From assembly GCA_949152475.1 (NCBI GenBank), contig OX424562.1, positions 25,110,209 through 25,174,208 on the forward strand: a stretch of DNA of 64,000 nucleotides. Direction: 5' to 3'. Source of the DNA: Terebella lapidaria (Eukaryota > Annelida > Polychaeta > Terebellida > Terebellidae). This document shows positions 1 through 12,317 of the stretch, one piece after another; within the stretch, counting starts at the first letter, position 1; each line of letters begins with the position of its first letter. The position numbers and the translations under genes are program-made. The notes under the pieces are model-generated. The model made no database searches. It was not told the origin of the DNA and saw nothing but the letters and a program-made list of their open reading frames with translations.

Positions 1-120
1 TCACGTTCGTAAATAATGAACGCAACAAATTAATTTCCCTGAAAAAAAAGCTGGCAATTGCGACTTTGAAAGTTAGTCCAAGCGAAGACCAGCTCGTTTA
101 CCGATAACTTCTACGATAAC

Positions 121-333
121 CTATTGAGCTAAGCCCAGAGATACAGTTCCGCGTGGTCCGATATTTCCGAATTCGTTCGGCGTAAAGTGTCCACCGGAAC
201 AGTCGGAAACCGAAAGCCGCGGGGTGCAACAAGAGCACCTCTTTTTATCATCTGTTTTGATTGAAGTTATCACATGGCTCGGTCGTTTTACTTGCCGCAA
301 TATGCCATCCTCTGTCGACATTAATTTGAAACA
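121..333 (-). CDS. Possible terminal exon of an unidentified gene
   Basis: On the minus strand a pyrimidine-rich acceptor (cctttcttgcag) sits directly before 333, followed by 70 open codons and a TAG at 121-123. In frame 0 the peptide is Cys-rich near its middle (KKRCSCC) and ends GTVSLGLAQ. I recognise no domain. It could be the last coding exon of a minus-strand gene whose other exons lie at higher coordinates; the candidate exon at 4849-4948 ends in phase 0, which would fit. Short AT-rich windows also throw up such patterns by chance, so this is a weak call. Confidence 0.22.
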   Translation of the reverse strand, partial: CFKLMSTEDGILRQVKRPSHVITSIKTDDKKRCSCCTPRLSVSDCSGGHFTPNEFGNIGPRGTVSLGLAQ

Positions 334-3300
334 CTGCAAGAAAGGTTAGGTTTCTTTTAATGAAATTTTCTCACTTCAAAGGGTAAATTCTTGTTTCCTG
401 GCCAAATTACCTTTTTATGCCAGTATGTTTCGTCTTTTTGTCTTTTTTTCAGCATCGTGTATAATTATTCTCGAATAGGGATGGTATTACATTCTTCGGC
501 CTACAGGTGTTCGCCCGATCGCCGATAGTAAACAGCATACAATACAATCTATACACGAATTAATTTTTGACGGGAAATCACGCGAATAAATAATTATTTA
601 TTCCTAATCGAGTCATGACTATGTCTGCACATGGAATCGAACGCCACTCTGCAAAATATATGTCCCAGAGGCGGGGCACACCGGTCTGAAAAGTCTCGCT
701 GCGATTAGCAACGTAATCCTGATGGACAAAATGAATATATTTCGCTGTGCACATTCAAAACATTTATTTCGATTATACAACTATCGATAAGCAATCATTT
801 TTACTCATCAGATGCTTATTTGGCTATTAGGTCAACTATTCATATTATATCAACAAATTGGAATGTATAACAGTATTATAACACCAAGCGTTATTGACAT
901 TCGTGGGCCAAAGGAAATAAATGACCCCGAGACAACTTTTGCCCCCATTTAACCGTTTGTATTATATTTGTCTTGTATCGTTATCCCGTACCATTTATGT
1001 TGTTCGCTGAAACACAAACACCAGCTACACCAATCGTAGTTTAGTACAAAACAATAAAATTACAAACAAGGGTTTATCTCACGTGATTAACCCACCATCC
1101 TTTTCAACTGATGGGTAACTGTCACAAACAATCCAAATACAAACCAAACTGCCTGGTATTGTGCTTCAAGTGTCATCTCCAATGTTGATTCACTGCTGTC
1201 AGCGTTTTTCTTTCCACAGTCCCGCGCGTTCGGAAGATCCATGATTAGGAGAATAAATATTGCACAGCAGGTTCTGTGTTATTACCCTTGTTAACCCCAA
1301 TAACTGGAGAGACATCTTTTGTCTATCTTCGTCAGATAATAGGCGGCTGCATATTTCATGTAATTTAAACGGACTTGTGATATCTCGATGTTGTTCAAAT
1401 ATTTCTTTTTCGCCATCGACAGGAAATCTCGATATTCAATCGTCGATATCAAAATTGAATTCAAAGAATACACAATTTTCCGTGATTTAACGTGACCTCA
1501 TGGACTTGCTTCTACCGGTTTCCACCTTTTTATATGTCGGTCAACTATAGGGCTGCTACTGACTGCAATAATAACAAACGTGTAGCGAGAGACAGCTCAT
1601 ACTTCAGACAGGCACTTGCCAAGCCATGGAGTTACCTCTGCCAATACTTAACGATGAAAATAGCACTATTTACTGGGTCTGTCTACCTTCAAATCACATA
1701 GAGAAATACATGTGATAACAAAGATTCTGAAAGGGAGTTACCGGAGAAGGCTCAAGACACGTCTATTTGTTATAATATGTGAATATTTGAATATGTGAAG
1801 ATGTTTTCTTTCATTATAATGTTCGAAAAACAAAATTCAAAACTTACGTCTTGCATTGTATAAATGTGTTTATTGATTGTAGTAACCTGTTTAGCGACAT
1901 GCAAGACACAGAAAGCAACAGTACTGTCGTTACCTAGATCTGTCCTCTGTAATCTAACGCATGCGTAGTGCGTGAGGGGCCCGTGCCTAAAGGATGCTGA
2001 ACCAGTTCCATCGAAGATGATACGCGTCTTTGTATTAAACCCACTCATAACCCACGCTAAAGTGCGGATGCTCAAATAATTAGAAAGTTCGCCCGTTAGG
2101 TGTACATGTAGGTTCATGCTTCAGAAGTTGGGAACTGATTCGTAAAATGGCAAAGTACAATTTTACGCGTAATTCATATACGACAAAAGTCCCGGTTTTG
2201 ATGATTCATTTGAAGAAAGCACAGGCAAAATAATGACTGCATGGTATGACAGTTAATAATTCGACAGAATCAATTATGTGTTAGTGGAAACATGTGAGGC
2301 CTTTCTGTAATTCTGAATGTCGTAATAAGATATTCAGGGCAAAATACCATATATAGGCTATTTATTTTCTCGGGATAGTTGCTTCACTAGTGATATTATT
2401 ATCTGCGATTGACCTTTTGTAGCGGTTTTCTTACCACAAATAAATACAATTCATTTAGCCAGAAACATGCTACACAAGTAAACCCTTAATTCGTAAGCTG
2501 TATTTCAAAAGCTAGGTTTGATTGTTATATTCTGAGTACCAAGCTTCAGGTCCGATGTCACTGAGTGTGCGAAGATCTGTAATCTGTAATTGCTAATTTG
2601 GTGGAGAATCCGTGTAAGATCATTAGCCGAAGTGAATAGAAAGACTTGACAACACATACATGTACCCACAGTATAAGTTTTCATAACCTAAGTGTCCCTT
2701 ACTAATCACTGATATATCGGGAAACGATGTAAATATTTGTACAGCTATATAAATTTATGTATCATTGCATGGCACTGTTGATTTCGGTTCATAAATAGCC
2801 AGCGGTGACGAATCACTGGGTGACCGCATGCGGAGGTCTGGAGTTCACGAGGCGGGCGTCCATCGTGAGGGGTCCCTCAGTCCACTGTCTTCAGTTCTAC
2901 CGACACACGAGACAGTCGAACACACTAATTTTGCTTCGATACGGGTAATTGGTTGGATTAAATGTGTTTCTTTTTCTGCCGGTTGCATACGGAACCGCTT
3001 ATTACTGAGCTGTGAAATACAACACCAGAACAGAGACAGCCACTAAATTGGTGCCCGTTCCCCCGACGCCTACCACACCTTGCGCTATTATTTATGGCCT
3101 GTAATGCGTTAATGGTACAGAGATCTACTCTGCATCCCTGTCGTCGGGTGTTAACATAAGGCTCATTAAGTGTAATCAATTTGCATTAGGCGAAGGGCGT
3201 CGGGCTGAAGGATGGCACTACTAGGTGCTTCCTCCAGTCAACACTTCGATGTGACCATTTTTGGTGGCCAGATTTAACAAGCCGCCGGAGTCACTAATTA

Positions 3301-4848
3301 GACTTGTAAACTGCTGTAAGTTGGCCTCGACTCGTCAAACCATCAATTTAGCGACTAAATACATACAGGCAAATCATAGAGCCGCGGAAGTGATATAATG
3401 ATGGGCGATACATCAGGCGAGGTGTTGGGAGAGGCTCTACTTGTAGGGGTGTGATACGGGGACAATATCGCCCGCCTGGTCGGTCCGTCAACACATGCAG
3501 TCACAGTCCCGTGGCCACACTCCATTCAAAGCGCTGCACAGATATTCAAGCTCGCCAGTGAAATACGAATTCCCGCTGCGTAATTGCTCGGCAGAAAACA
3601 ATTATCTCGTCTGAAATTCGATTTTTTTTCTACCTCGTTCTAATCACGACGTAACGTTATCAACATCTGAGATGTTAAACTTGATTCGATTAAATGTTAA
3701 TAATAATAAATTGTCTGCGCGTTAGGCGAAAATGTGATGATATTCGTTTACAAAATGTAAAAAGAAGCGTCAGCCCTTGAGAAACAATTGGTATTATGTT
3801 TTCTGCTGGAATCGTTATTAAATCCATAGTGGAGATATTCCGCTAATTTAAAATGTACGCATATATGTACTTGGAGCCGGTCTTGTTTTCATTATACATG
3901 AAAGTCAACACGGCTTGTAGTTTTTACGGCTTGAAATGTTTGAAATAATAATATGTATTTCATTTGTTTCTGTGTATTGTTTTTTTTCATGTTTTTTACA
4001 TCGTGTTTTATTTTCAGCACATGAGAAGTATAATATCATAAACGTCTTTTCCATCGTTTACCACACGAACTCCCACCAACGATAAATAATGCACTGCCGT
4101 CTGATCGCGGTAAACTTTATTAGTCAAATAACTTCATAGACTGTGGACATTTATTATTTAAACCAGAGCCAGGGTAATGCCACTTCAAAATAATTTGTAT
4201 ACAGCTATATGTTTATGGTCCGTAGCATTAGCGTACTAAAAGACTGTCCGGATGAATTATATACGGTATATCTACTGAATTATAAGTTATTCCCTTTATG
4301 ACGTTCTTACTAGTATGTATTGTTTAGTATATTGTCTGGACTTTTTGTGCCTGGCACTAGTCCTAACCTGGACATACTTTCTGTATGTGTTTGTACGTAT
4401 AAAACAATATCAGTTCATTAGGTCGTTTCCACTGTATGAATAAAATATTCATACAAGTCTGTAGAGATGTTTCTCCGTCCCTCACCTCTTTGTCTGTGAC
4501 TTTCCAAAGTCAACCCACTTATAGACCTAGAGAGTAGCAATGCAGAAGAAAACATTGAAAAACAAAACAGGCATAGTTTGATTTTGAAAACGGTTCTGGA
4601 GTAAACCTTGGGAGGCAAAACTCTGAGTACGGATACATAATTGTCCATTGATATTCTGTCAAGTTGTGTCCGTAAATTTCTTCTTACAGTAATAACATCA
4701 TTTGAAATGTTTGAATTCAGTAGGTGAAAACCAAAACTGTCAAGAGAATGTGTGGAGTCGTGCGCGTGTATTTTACAAGCGCTCGACTGGAAAGTACAAA
4801 AAAATGGCACGTTTAATTATTGAGGCAGCATAAACGGTTTTTTTTTAC

Positions 4849-4948
4849 CTTCCATTCATGGTTGGTCCAGGTGAGAAGAGGTTCCTTAAGGACGGGACCC
4901 TGGCAGTCTGGTCTGCACCCCTCAGACAATCCATCCCTGGAGGAAGGA
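4849..4948 (-). CDS. Possible internal exon of an unidentified gene
   Basis: A 100-base, relatively GC-rich island in AT-rich flanks is bounded on the minus strand by a good acceptor (ctccttattacag) and a donor (AAG then gtaaaa). One frame is fully open with 33 codons, including the piece GCRPDCQGPVLKEPLLTW, which has two cysteines and looks like an extracellular loop. The exon starts one base before a codon boundary and ends on one. I do not recognise the protein. The possible terminal exon at 121-333 begins in a compatible phase, so the two may belong to one gene. This is inferred from splice signals and composition only. Confidence 0.3.
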
Positions 4949-5059
4949 CTGTAATAAGGAGAATACCGTAACATAGCAATACTAAGGATGGGATCTTTAG
5001 TTATCTGGCTGATAAAATTACAATAGATCGTTTACTTTTTTACAGTTGATAATTATTAT

Positions 5060-5062
<3 letters not shown>

Positions 5063-5114
<52 letters not shown>
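5063..5114. repeat. AAT microsatellite
   Basis: About 17 uninterrupted AAT/TAA triplets. A second run of the same triplet lies at 50250-50291. Confidence 0.95.
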
Positions 5115-7949
5115 CGGGTATATACTGAGGCGTGATAGGACAGTGATTAATTTGATGAAAAAAAGGAAAATTAATTTGAAGTTTTCATTCTGCGCTTCCT
5201 TTTCAAGGCATAATTGTTGTGAATGATTAAACTACTGTCTGTCTCCTGTTCACTGTTTATAACAAAAGCCTTTTTTCTAATTTCATTTCCAATATCAATG
5301 AGTCTTTTTTTCACGCAATGCAGTGTGTGTAGAGTAGAATACAAAAACATATGTGAGTATCTCAAATTGTGGGTGTTAGTTGAGATATTGAATTTGCAAA
5401 CTGAAAAAATAAAGGCGAACACGAAAAAAGAGAGTATTTGTCAAAAATGGTAACTGGAAAAAAACAACATGTTTTTTAGATTTTAATAAATAATTTCGAC
5501 AATATGCTCCCATACAGAAATATCAACACGGCGGCAATACAATCACTACCAACTTGTAACAAATGCATATAACTTTATCAAACCACTCGGAACATTCAGC
5601 AATTATAGATAGAGTTCTCTGGTTTATCGATCGTATAACCCGTAATGGATGTAGCTGAGTTAGGCAGGACACAATCTACAGATTAGTATCATTGCATATG
5701 CATTAAATAGCTGCCGAGGTGTGTTCAGACCAGTTTACTTATCCCGATGACATTGTGATGATTTTGACTGCCGCTCAACATAACTATCTATTATTATTTC
5801 ATGGAGGACAGATTGAAGAACGGGTTATATGCGCGTGATCCGGTGCGCCTGCAACTGACGCGGAATAGATTCGTCTCTGATGAAAAGCGGGAAAAAACTT
5901 GGAACAATCATACGAGTGTGTATTTCAACCGTGCTTTAGCAATTAGTTAGTTATCAATTATGAGCCTCGGCATATGATTATTGCCGAGGGTTTGTGTCTG
6001 TACTAGTATCAGGCTTGAATTAATCCAAATGTCCTTCCGCAACCACTTGTTGATTAATTGAATATCAAAGCACTTGTGAACCGCATATCCGCGTGTGAAT
6101 ATACATAAGCTCTGGTTATCCAAGTACTAGCCAAAATATAATATGTAATGGCAGAACCCATCATTTCCTATGGGCTTCTGATTATGATTAGCTGGCCATA
6201 GATTTCATTTGATGGTATTTTTTGTCAATGTGATCTACGGCTTAACGACAAATTACTTCGTTCTTTTTGTTTTAACATTTGCAACAACGATGCTTGTTGA
6301 TTGGAGGTTTTATAATGTTCCAATATGTATATCCCCATTGCTACGAGTTCAATATCTGATCGAACAGACCGTGACTGAAATCCAATGCTGAATTATTGCA
6401 AGTTGATTACTGTAAGCCCTTTGATTTTTTCGCGTCCATTGATATTCAGGAAATTTGCGTTTTATTAGCTATTTTTTTGGACGCGAACGTTTTATCCCAC
6501 CACCTCCTCAATCCATGTTCAACAAAAAACGCGTATGTCCATATCCTAAAAACGCAAATATAATGGCATAAAATTAAACGGGTTTACAGTAGTTGAATAT
6601 AATTGATTCATTCTGGCTGATTCTGGCTCGTGGTACAGCCAAAAAAAATCATGCAGATATTGGATATTATCGAATGTATGAGAAATTAAAATAATTGTGA
6701 CCCCATCCAAAAAATGTATATTTTAGGGTTCCGCAATTACCTCAATGTAATAGTTCGTTTCATTCTTATTATCCAAAATCAATAACTTCTGTATTATTCA
6801 AAAATATATTTTGTAAGTATACTAGTATTGTGTTTGTATAATTTTTTTCTCACTGTAATTTGTTTTTATTTTACATAATCTCGTGTCGTTTTGGTATACA
6901 GAGGCTTGTTCCCATCAGTTAACTGACAACTCCGAAAGTGGACACACTAATTGCTTTAATTGTATCAGTTTAATGTGTCCTCAAAAGATAGCCATTCTAA
7001 CCAAAATGTAGTTTTGTTAGTCTTCTGTGAATGTTTAAAGAGGGATAAACATCGGTTTCCATTTAGAGAGCCGTATCCATCGACACAAACCTTCACCTTT
7101 TCGCGAACAATGCATGTGTGCTTTTCGATTCTAGAAGTGCATCTCCTTAGTTAAATATTAAAATCTGAACATCAAGTGCTTATTTCACCGCCGATTGTCT
7201 GATCTAGGATCCGAGATATTCGGCTCATGCAGATTTTAATCATCAATATAGAAATTTTCCGCCACGTTTACGCCGCGTGTCGCGTATACTAATTGAGAAG
7301 ACTGACGTCCGATACGATACCTTGGAAAGAAAAAGGTGCATACGTAAAATTTTGGACGACGGGCTGACTTTTCGAGGCCTGGGACCAGGGGTGCATTGAC
7401 ATCTTTTGTGATGAACCGAGGAAAATTAGTTAAGACTCAAATGTGAGTTTATGGTTCGGATTCGGCCTGGAAGTAACTTGGCGGATGTACAGTTGACTTC
7501 CCTTCGAAAGAGTCGTGACTTTTGTGTCATTCGTAACGTGTCAGTAATTATGTAGATTGCTACTTGTTCCATAATGATCAGGTGCCTTTGAGTGATTACG
7601 TTTGGAGATCTTCAGAGCTCATGTACAGTTCATCCTTTCGACATGTCTTAAATGTGGAGTGTCACTGTGACTTTATGTGGTGCCGGAATTTTAAATAAAC
7701 ATTTCTGTTCGAAATTAAATATGATTTACACAAGGAAAACAAAGCATACTATTGATGAAAAATAAACTTGTCCCGTTAAAATTGTCAAGTTAATAACGTG
7801 GCCAATGCTTACCAAATACCTATCAACGCATACGAATGTCTATTAAAAGTGTGACGCAATTCCGTGGTTCATGTGCATTCCAAGAGTGAAGATGAGCCAG
7901 TGAGCTGTCCGTACGTCTGTAATCAAACCTATCCCATTCGAGAACGCCA

Positions 7950-8471
7950 CGAGCCGTCATCCAATCAGCGCTCGGGATGGTGGCGGGAGCTCGGTGACAT
8001 GGTTGCGCGTGCCACCGTGGCGGCCAAACGACCAAGCGACAACACTGACAGCAGACGACACAGACACCCGAGGCAAAGCGAGCGTCTTTTATCCTAAACA
8101 ATTAGCGTACTCACCGGTCTTCACACGCATAGAGAGACATGCGCTGCACCCTGGGCACGTGAACGACCGCGCTCTCGAGTCAATTGTCAAGTTGAGCGCC
8201 AGCGGCGGTCCAAAAATTCGGCGAGGGAAAACATTGAGACAAAACCGCGTGCAAGGAAGCGACACCAGTCAAATAGTTGCCGTCAAACTTGCTGATTGTT
8301 CGCTGATAAAAATTACTGTCCGTAATCAAGGATCATCTGTCGGAAAGAAGTCAGAGAGCGTCAGAAACAAAACGTCTTGGATCTTCTCACAGAGACATAC
8401 ATCACTTGTAAAGTTGAATATATCTGGAAACCAGCTACTGGAAGTCGCAATCAGATATTTCAACACTATCG
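7950..8471 (+). promoter_or_regulatory. Candidate promoter and leader exon of SKOR gene
   Basis: A GC-richer island in AT-rich DNA. It has a CCAAT box inside CCAATCAG at 7961-7968, a CACGTG E-box at 8157-8162, and a strong splice donor (ATCG then gtaagt) directly after 8471. The next acceptor in the same direction that joins a recognised exon is at 12276, just upstream of the SKOR start codon, where an in-frame TGA at 12279 shows that the reading frame begins within that exon. The simplest reading is an untranslated first exon ending at 8471 and spliced to 12277. A 161-codon open frame crosses this island but resembles no known protein and is probably fortuitous. Transcript data are absent, so the start site is a guess. 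Confidence 0.35.
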
Positions 8472-11400
8472 GTAAGTAAAATCTACGCTTAGCCCGAAAT
8501 ATAAATTCGATTTTAATCATATAATTTACTGAAGAAATGAACTATATTATTCCTTTCTGTCATTTATTGTATAATATGCTGAATTTTAAATTAAAACCAA
8601 AAAATGACACGGATATTTGGGGAACTGCTTTGGCAGAAAACAGTAAATTTTTAGACTGAAAACAGGCAAAGCAACTTTAACATGCTTGCAAAAACTTAAT
8701 TCACATCACTGTGACATGAATTTGACGCATATTTTTCATTCATGTATATATTTTTGTTGCGTTTGTGCAATACGAACACATTGTAAATCTTACTAGTTAG
8801 TCGCGCTATAATGTCGAGAATTAAAACTCATCCTGCATTTATTTTCGTTTTATTAATTTCAATTTGAAATTGCACCTTCATTTTCTAAATCCTATAATTT
8901 ACCATTGTTGAAGAGCCCTGGACTTTATCCAATACAAATCTATTTTTATTATTATCTGCACAAGTTTACTTGTGTACGGAGAAGGTAATTATCTAAAGTT
9001 ATCGACAAGAGTAGACGCTATTGTGGCACTAGAAAATGGGAATAATTATTCTTGAGGTAACTCGATCTACGTTCATTGTTCGGAAACAATTTTTCAACAA
9101 TACAACGACTCTATTTAATTGTATGAAATATCATTACAATGGCGCTCGCGATACCACGCTTTAAATCAAACACTGTTTTAAGACGTTTTGGATGTCTTGC
9201 TGTGACAGCAAAGTGGAGGAAACTGATTCCTGATTAAGTTCTTTTCTGTCAGACTATAACGGCTAGAAATCATAAACAACCCTTTCTCGAGCCGACAATG
9301 GAATTTCTCCGGAATCATACCAGAATTAAAACTTTTAAAAACGCACGAAGCAATCTCGTCTGTTACCGGAGCCTTTCCAGACAATGCCATTGCTTTGTTT
9401 CTCCCCGGATTTCAACAGTAGAAAACCAAATTCCTTCTGTGTCTATTTCTACTTCTTCTTTTTCTTCTTTTTTGAAAATTAATAACTTGTCAACTCGACC
9501 TGTATTGGAATTAATATAATTATATATTGTCGTAATTATCACGCGTGTTGCGGCCCCAGTCAGTAGCGGGGACATGGGGGACACATGGCTGTGCGTGGCC
9601 AAGACACTGTGACAATTAATTAGCTCTAGGGTCATATTTACTTCTATGTTGAGGCGACAAGCGCCAGGAATAATTTGATAGAATCTAGCAGCGAGTATAC
9701 GGTAACATCATCTGTGAGAGCAGAAAAAGCAGAAAAAACCGGCCGGAGTTCTGACCAAAGATGTGTATGCCATTGTCGTGTGAATATAGTGGACAGAGGC
9801 TAGGGCATCGGTGTATAGTAGTCTAGTGGCGGGCGACCATAGCAGTTAATTATACGCTACAACATTGAATCGGCAGTCGTTTTAGTCCTAATTTACAGTT
9901 GTAATTTTACACTGGACGTGCTATATGTCCTATTAGGTCCATCATTTATTGCGACTTAAGAATCCGCTTTCATTCGTTGGGCATGAACTAAAAAGGAAAT
10001 AATATCATATTTAGCATGAAGTAAAATAAGACCAAAACCCACTTACCTCGAGTGTTAAATACATTGTTATTCATATTACTAATGTCCTTTCGGACAGAAT
10101 TCGTTTTTTAGTGTTAATTAATTGATGTTTTAGTTTTCGAGCCTTACTTTACAGCGAAATCAATTGATTTAGCTATAATATATTTGAAAACAAAAACAAT
10201 ATATACGCTTTTGAACATATATTTCGAAAATTCTGATTTATCTAGATATGCCATTCGAAAACAATTTACAATTCACGAGTACAAGAAATATATGAGGAAT
10301 GTTAAGATTGACACGTGGGAAGCTCACGTGAGTTGCGCATCAGGTGTGCAAATTACAAACGCTCTTTCTGAAGAAATGTAAAAAATGAAAGTCAGGCAAA
10401 ATATTTATTTCACAGTTCCGTTCGTTACTCGTTAGCACGATGAAAAATCATAATATCACACGAAACTAATACCGTACCAGTATCTATGTAAAAATTGCAT
10501 GTAGGTATATTGAAAAACTATTTCAACATTTTATCATCCTGAATCAAAATAATAAGGGGCGATCATTCATAACATTCTATAAACAAATTTAAGATATGGT
10601 AATTTCCAAGCCTATATAAATCATGATAACAAATACAAGCCGTCCGTGGATATTTTTGTGTCGCTTGAACTTATACAGAATCTAACCAAGTAAAAATGAA
10701 ATGAAATATTCATAATTATTATTATTTGTACTTATGTAAGTACATAATGATAATGATTATCATTGTGATATAACAATTACGGCGGGTAAGATATCGGTTC
10801 TGTGCAGGTGTGTGACACTCAGCCCATTGAGGCAGTCAAGTGAGCATCCATGATGTCCCCCCCCCCCCCCTAGCCCCCACCCCGGCCTTGACGCCCGATC
10901 GATACGGTTATAATTGTAGGTGGTCGCCTTAACCCTCCGAGGTCCCTAGGTCATGTTAGCCCAGTGTCCTTCCCTTCCGACCCGATGCCTCCTGATTTCC
11001 TCAAATGTGTTTATCCTTTGAGTGGAACATTTGCCCGTTAATCTCACTCCCGTGACACGCTTTCGGCACCTTATAGTTGCTTTCCGCGGCGTTGTATTTG
11101 CCCCCTCGGCTCTGCATAATCTCCGCGTGATGACATGTAATTGCACAGAGCCATGGTTATCAAATATCTGGTTATTAGATTTGCTCGGCTAGTTCTGCGC
11201 GGTTCCATCATATCCATTTTCGTCAGATTGTCGCGGTTGCCTCCACCAGAAGCACTGAGGACAAGTCGCCGAGGCTTGACGATAATTTCTAGAGGAATCT
11301 CCCCGTCTGTGTGGGAACATCTCTTCCAAGTGAAAGTCGAAACAGGCCAATGTTTGGGTACAATCTCTAGATCAGATTAATTCCCAAAGTAACCTTTTGA

Positions 11401-12276
11401 TACACGGTCAACTGGCGACAAAATTGGAAATATCACATTTTCTGAATTGCTTTGGTCTAAATTAAAGCAGCGGAAGCGATCTGATATTCGTTTCATCAAT
11501 TTGCAGTAACCATGTTAGCCGGGAGGCTGGTAAACTGCAGGTCTGGGGACGGACGGCGCTCTGCGTGTAGCTTACAGACAGAGCGACCACAAACGTTATA
11601 GAATTTGAGAAAAGTACTCCCTCGACTAAATTATATCTCACGACCAACGCATATTATTCGATAAAATTCATTTTGCTGCTATTTATCCAAAACAAAAGCC
11701 GAGGAAGGAGCGGGCTCTAGGGGGCTGTGGTGCTGAAGTGCCCGGTGTCTGCAGGGGCAGAGGCCACACAATTGATGAGCGCTCGGGGTGAACAAAATTA
11801 CGGTTAATGTTTATCCGGCTGTCCCCGTGGCGTCCCCGTTATGTGTCCTGAGTGAGGCCGCTCGGGCCCGACTTGTGCCTTAATCATCTCCATGGATCCA
11901 GTAATTAGAGCTCGATGAGTTGCCATGACAATCCCATGGGACCCACAGGCGTGACATTCTGTTGGTTCGAGGGGCCAGTCTCACTGCTGTCTCAGCAAGA
12001 AAACTGTGAAATAATAATAGCTGGTGTAATGATGTTTATAGAGGCGCTTGTCGGCCATCAGATTGTGACTGGGGACCAAGTCTTCTCCACTGGGGTACCA
12101 GCGATCCGTCCACTTCCCAAACAGTGTTCTATAACTGGACCTACAAAGGCACTGTTATGTAAATGATATCGGCCCTTCAGGAACAAACAGGTTCACGTGT
12201 ATATTTTAACTCATAATTAGGAACGAAAGTTCCTCGCCAAGCGACAAATTATAATGTAAGTCTCTTCTTCATACAG
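8472..12276 (+). other. Putative first intron or promoter-proximal DNA of SKOR gene
   Basis: No coding region found. Contents are AT-rich DNA, a 14-base poly-C run at 10857-10870, and a more GC-rich 700-base stretch at about 11500-12180 with several TAATTA/CAATTA-like homeodomain cores. The last bases (cttcttcatacag) are a good acceptor. Confidence 0.4.
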
Positions 12277-12317
12277 GGTGATTCCTACAAAAGGAAGGAC
12301 AGGTTGTTGCCAAGGAG

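Larger units (their letters stand above)
1..7850. other. Repeat-poor upstream intergenic DNA
   Basis: AT-rich DNA with no long convincing open frame. It is broken by more GC-rich patches at about 2800-3250 and 3380-3600. Compared with the right half of the window it has very few recognisable transposon ends or tandem arrays. The one clear simple repeat is an AAT run near 5.1 kb. Two short splice-bounded open segments on the minus strand are listed separately. Because it lies upstream of a developmental corepressor gene, part of it may be regulatory; that is inference only. Confidence 0.5.

Noticed and set aside
1770-2117. 115-codon minus-strand frame
   Set aside because: No similarity recognised and no good donor or acceptor at its edges.
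4418-4810. 130-codon minus-strand frame
   Set aside because: Low-complexity, AT-rich composition, no domain, no supporting splice signals; likely chance.
7994-8479. 161-codon plus-strand open frame
   Set aside because: No recognisable domain, and it overlaps a promoter-like GC-rich island with a donor inside its last codons; treated as leader sequence rather than a protein.
11919-11932. X-box-like GTTGCCATGACAAT upstream of SKOR
   Set aside because: Two mismatches in the second half-site; not strong enough to call an RFX site.
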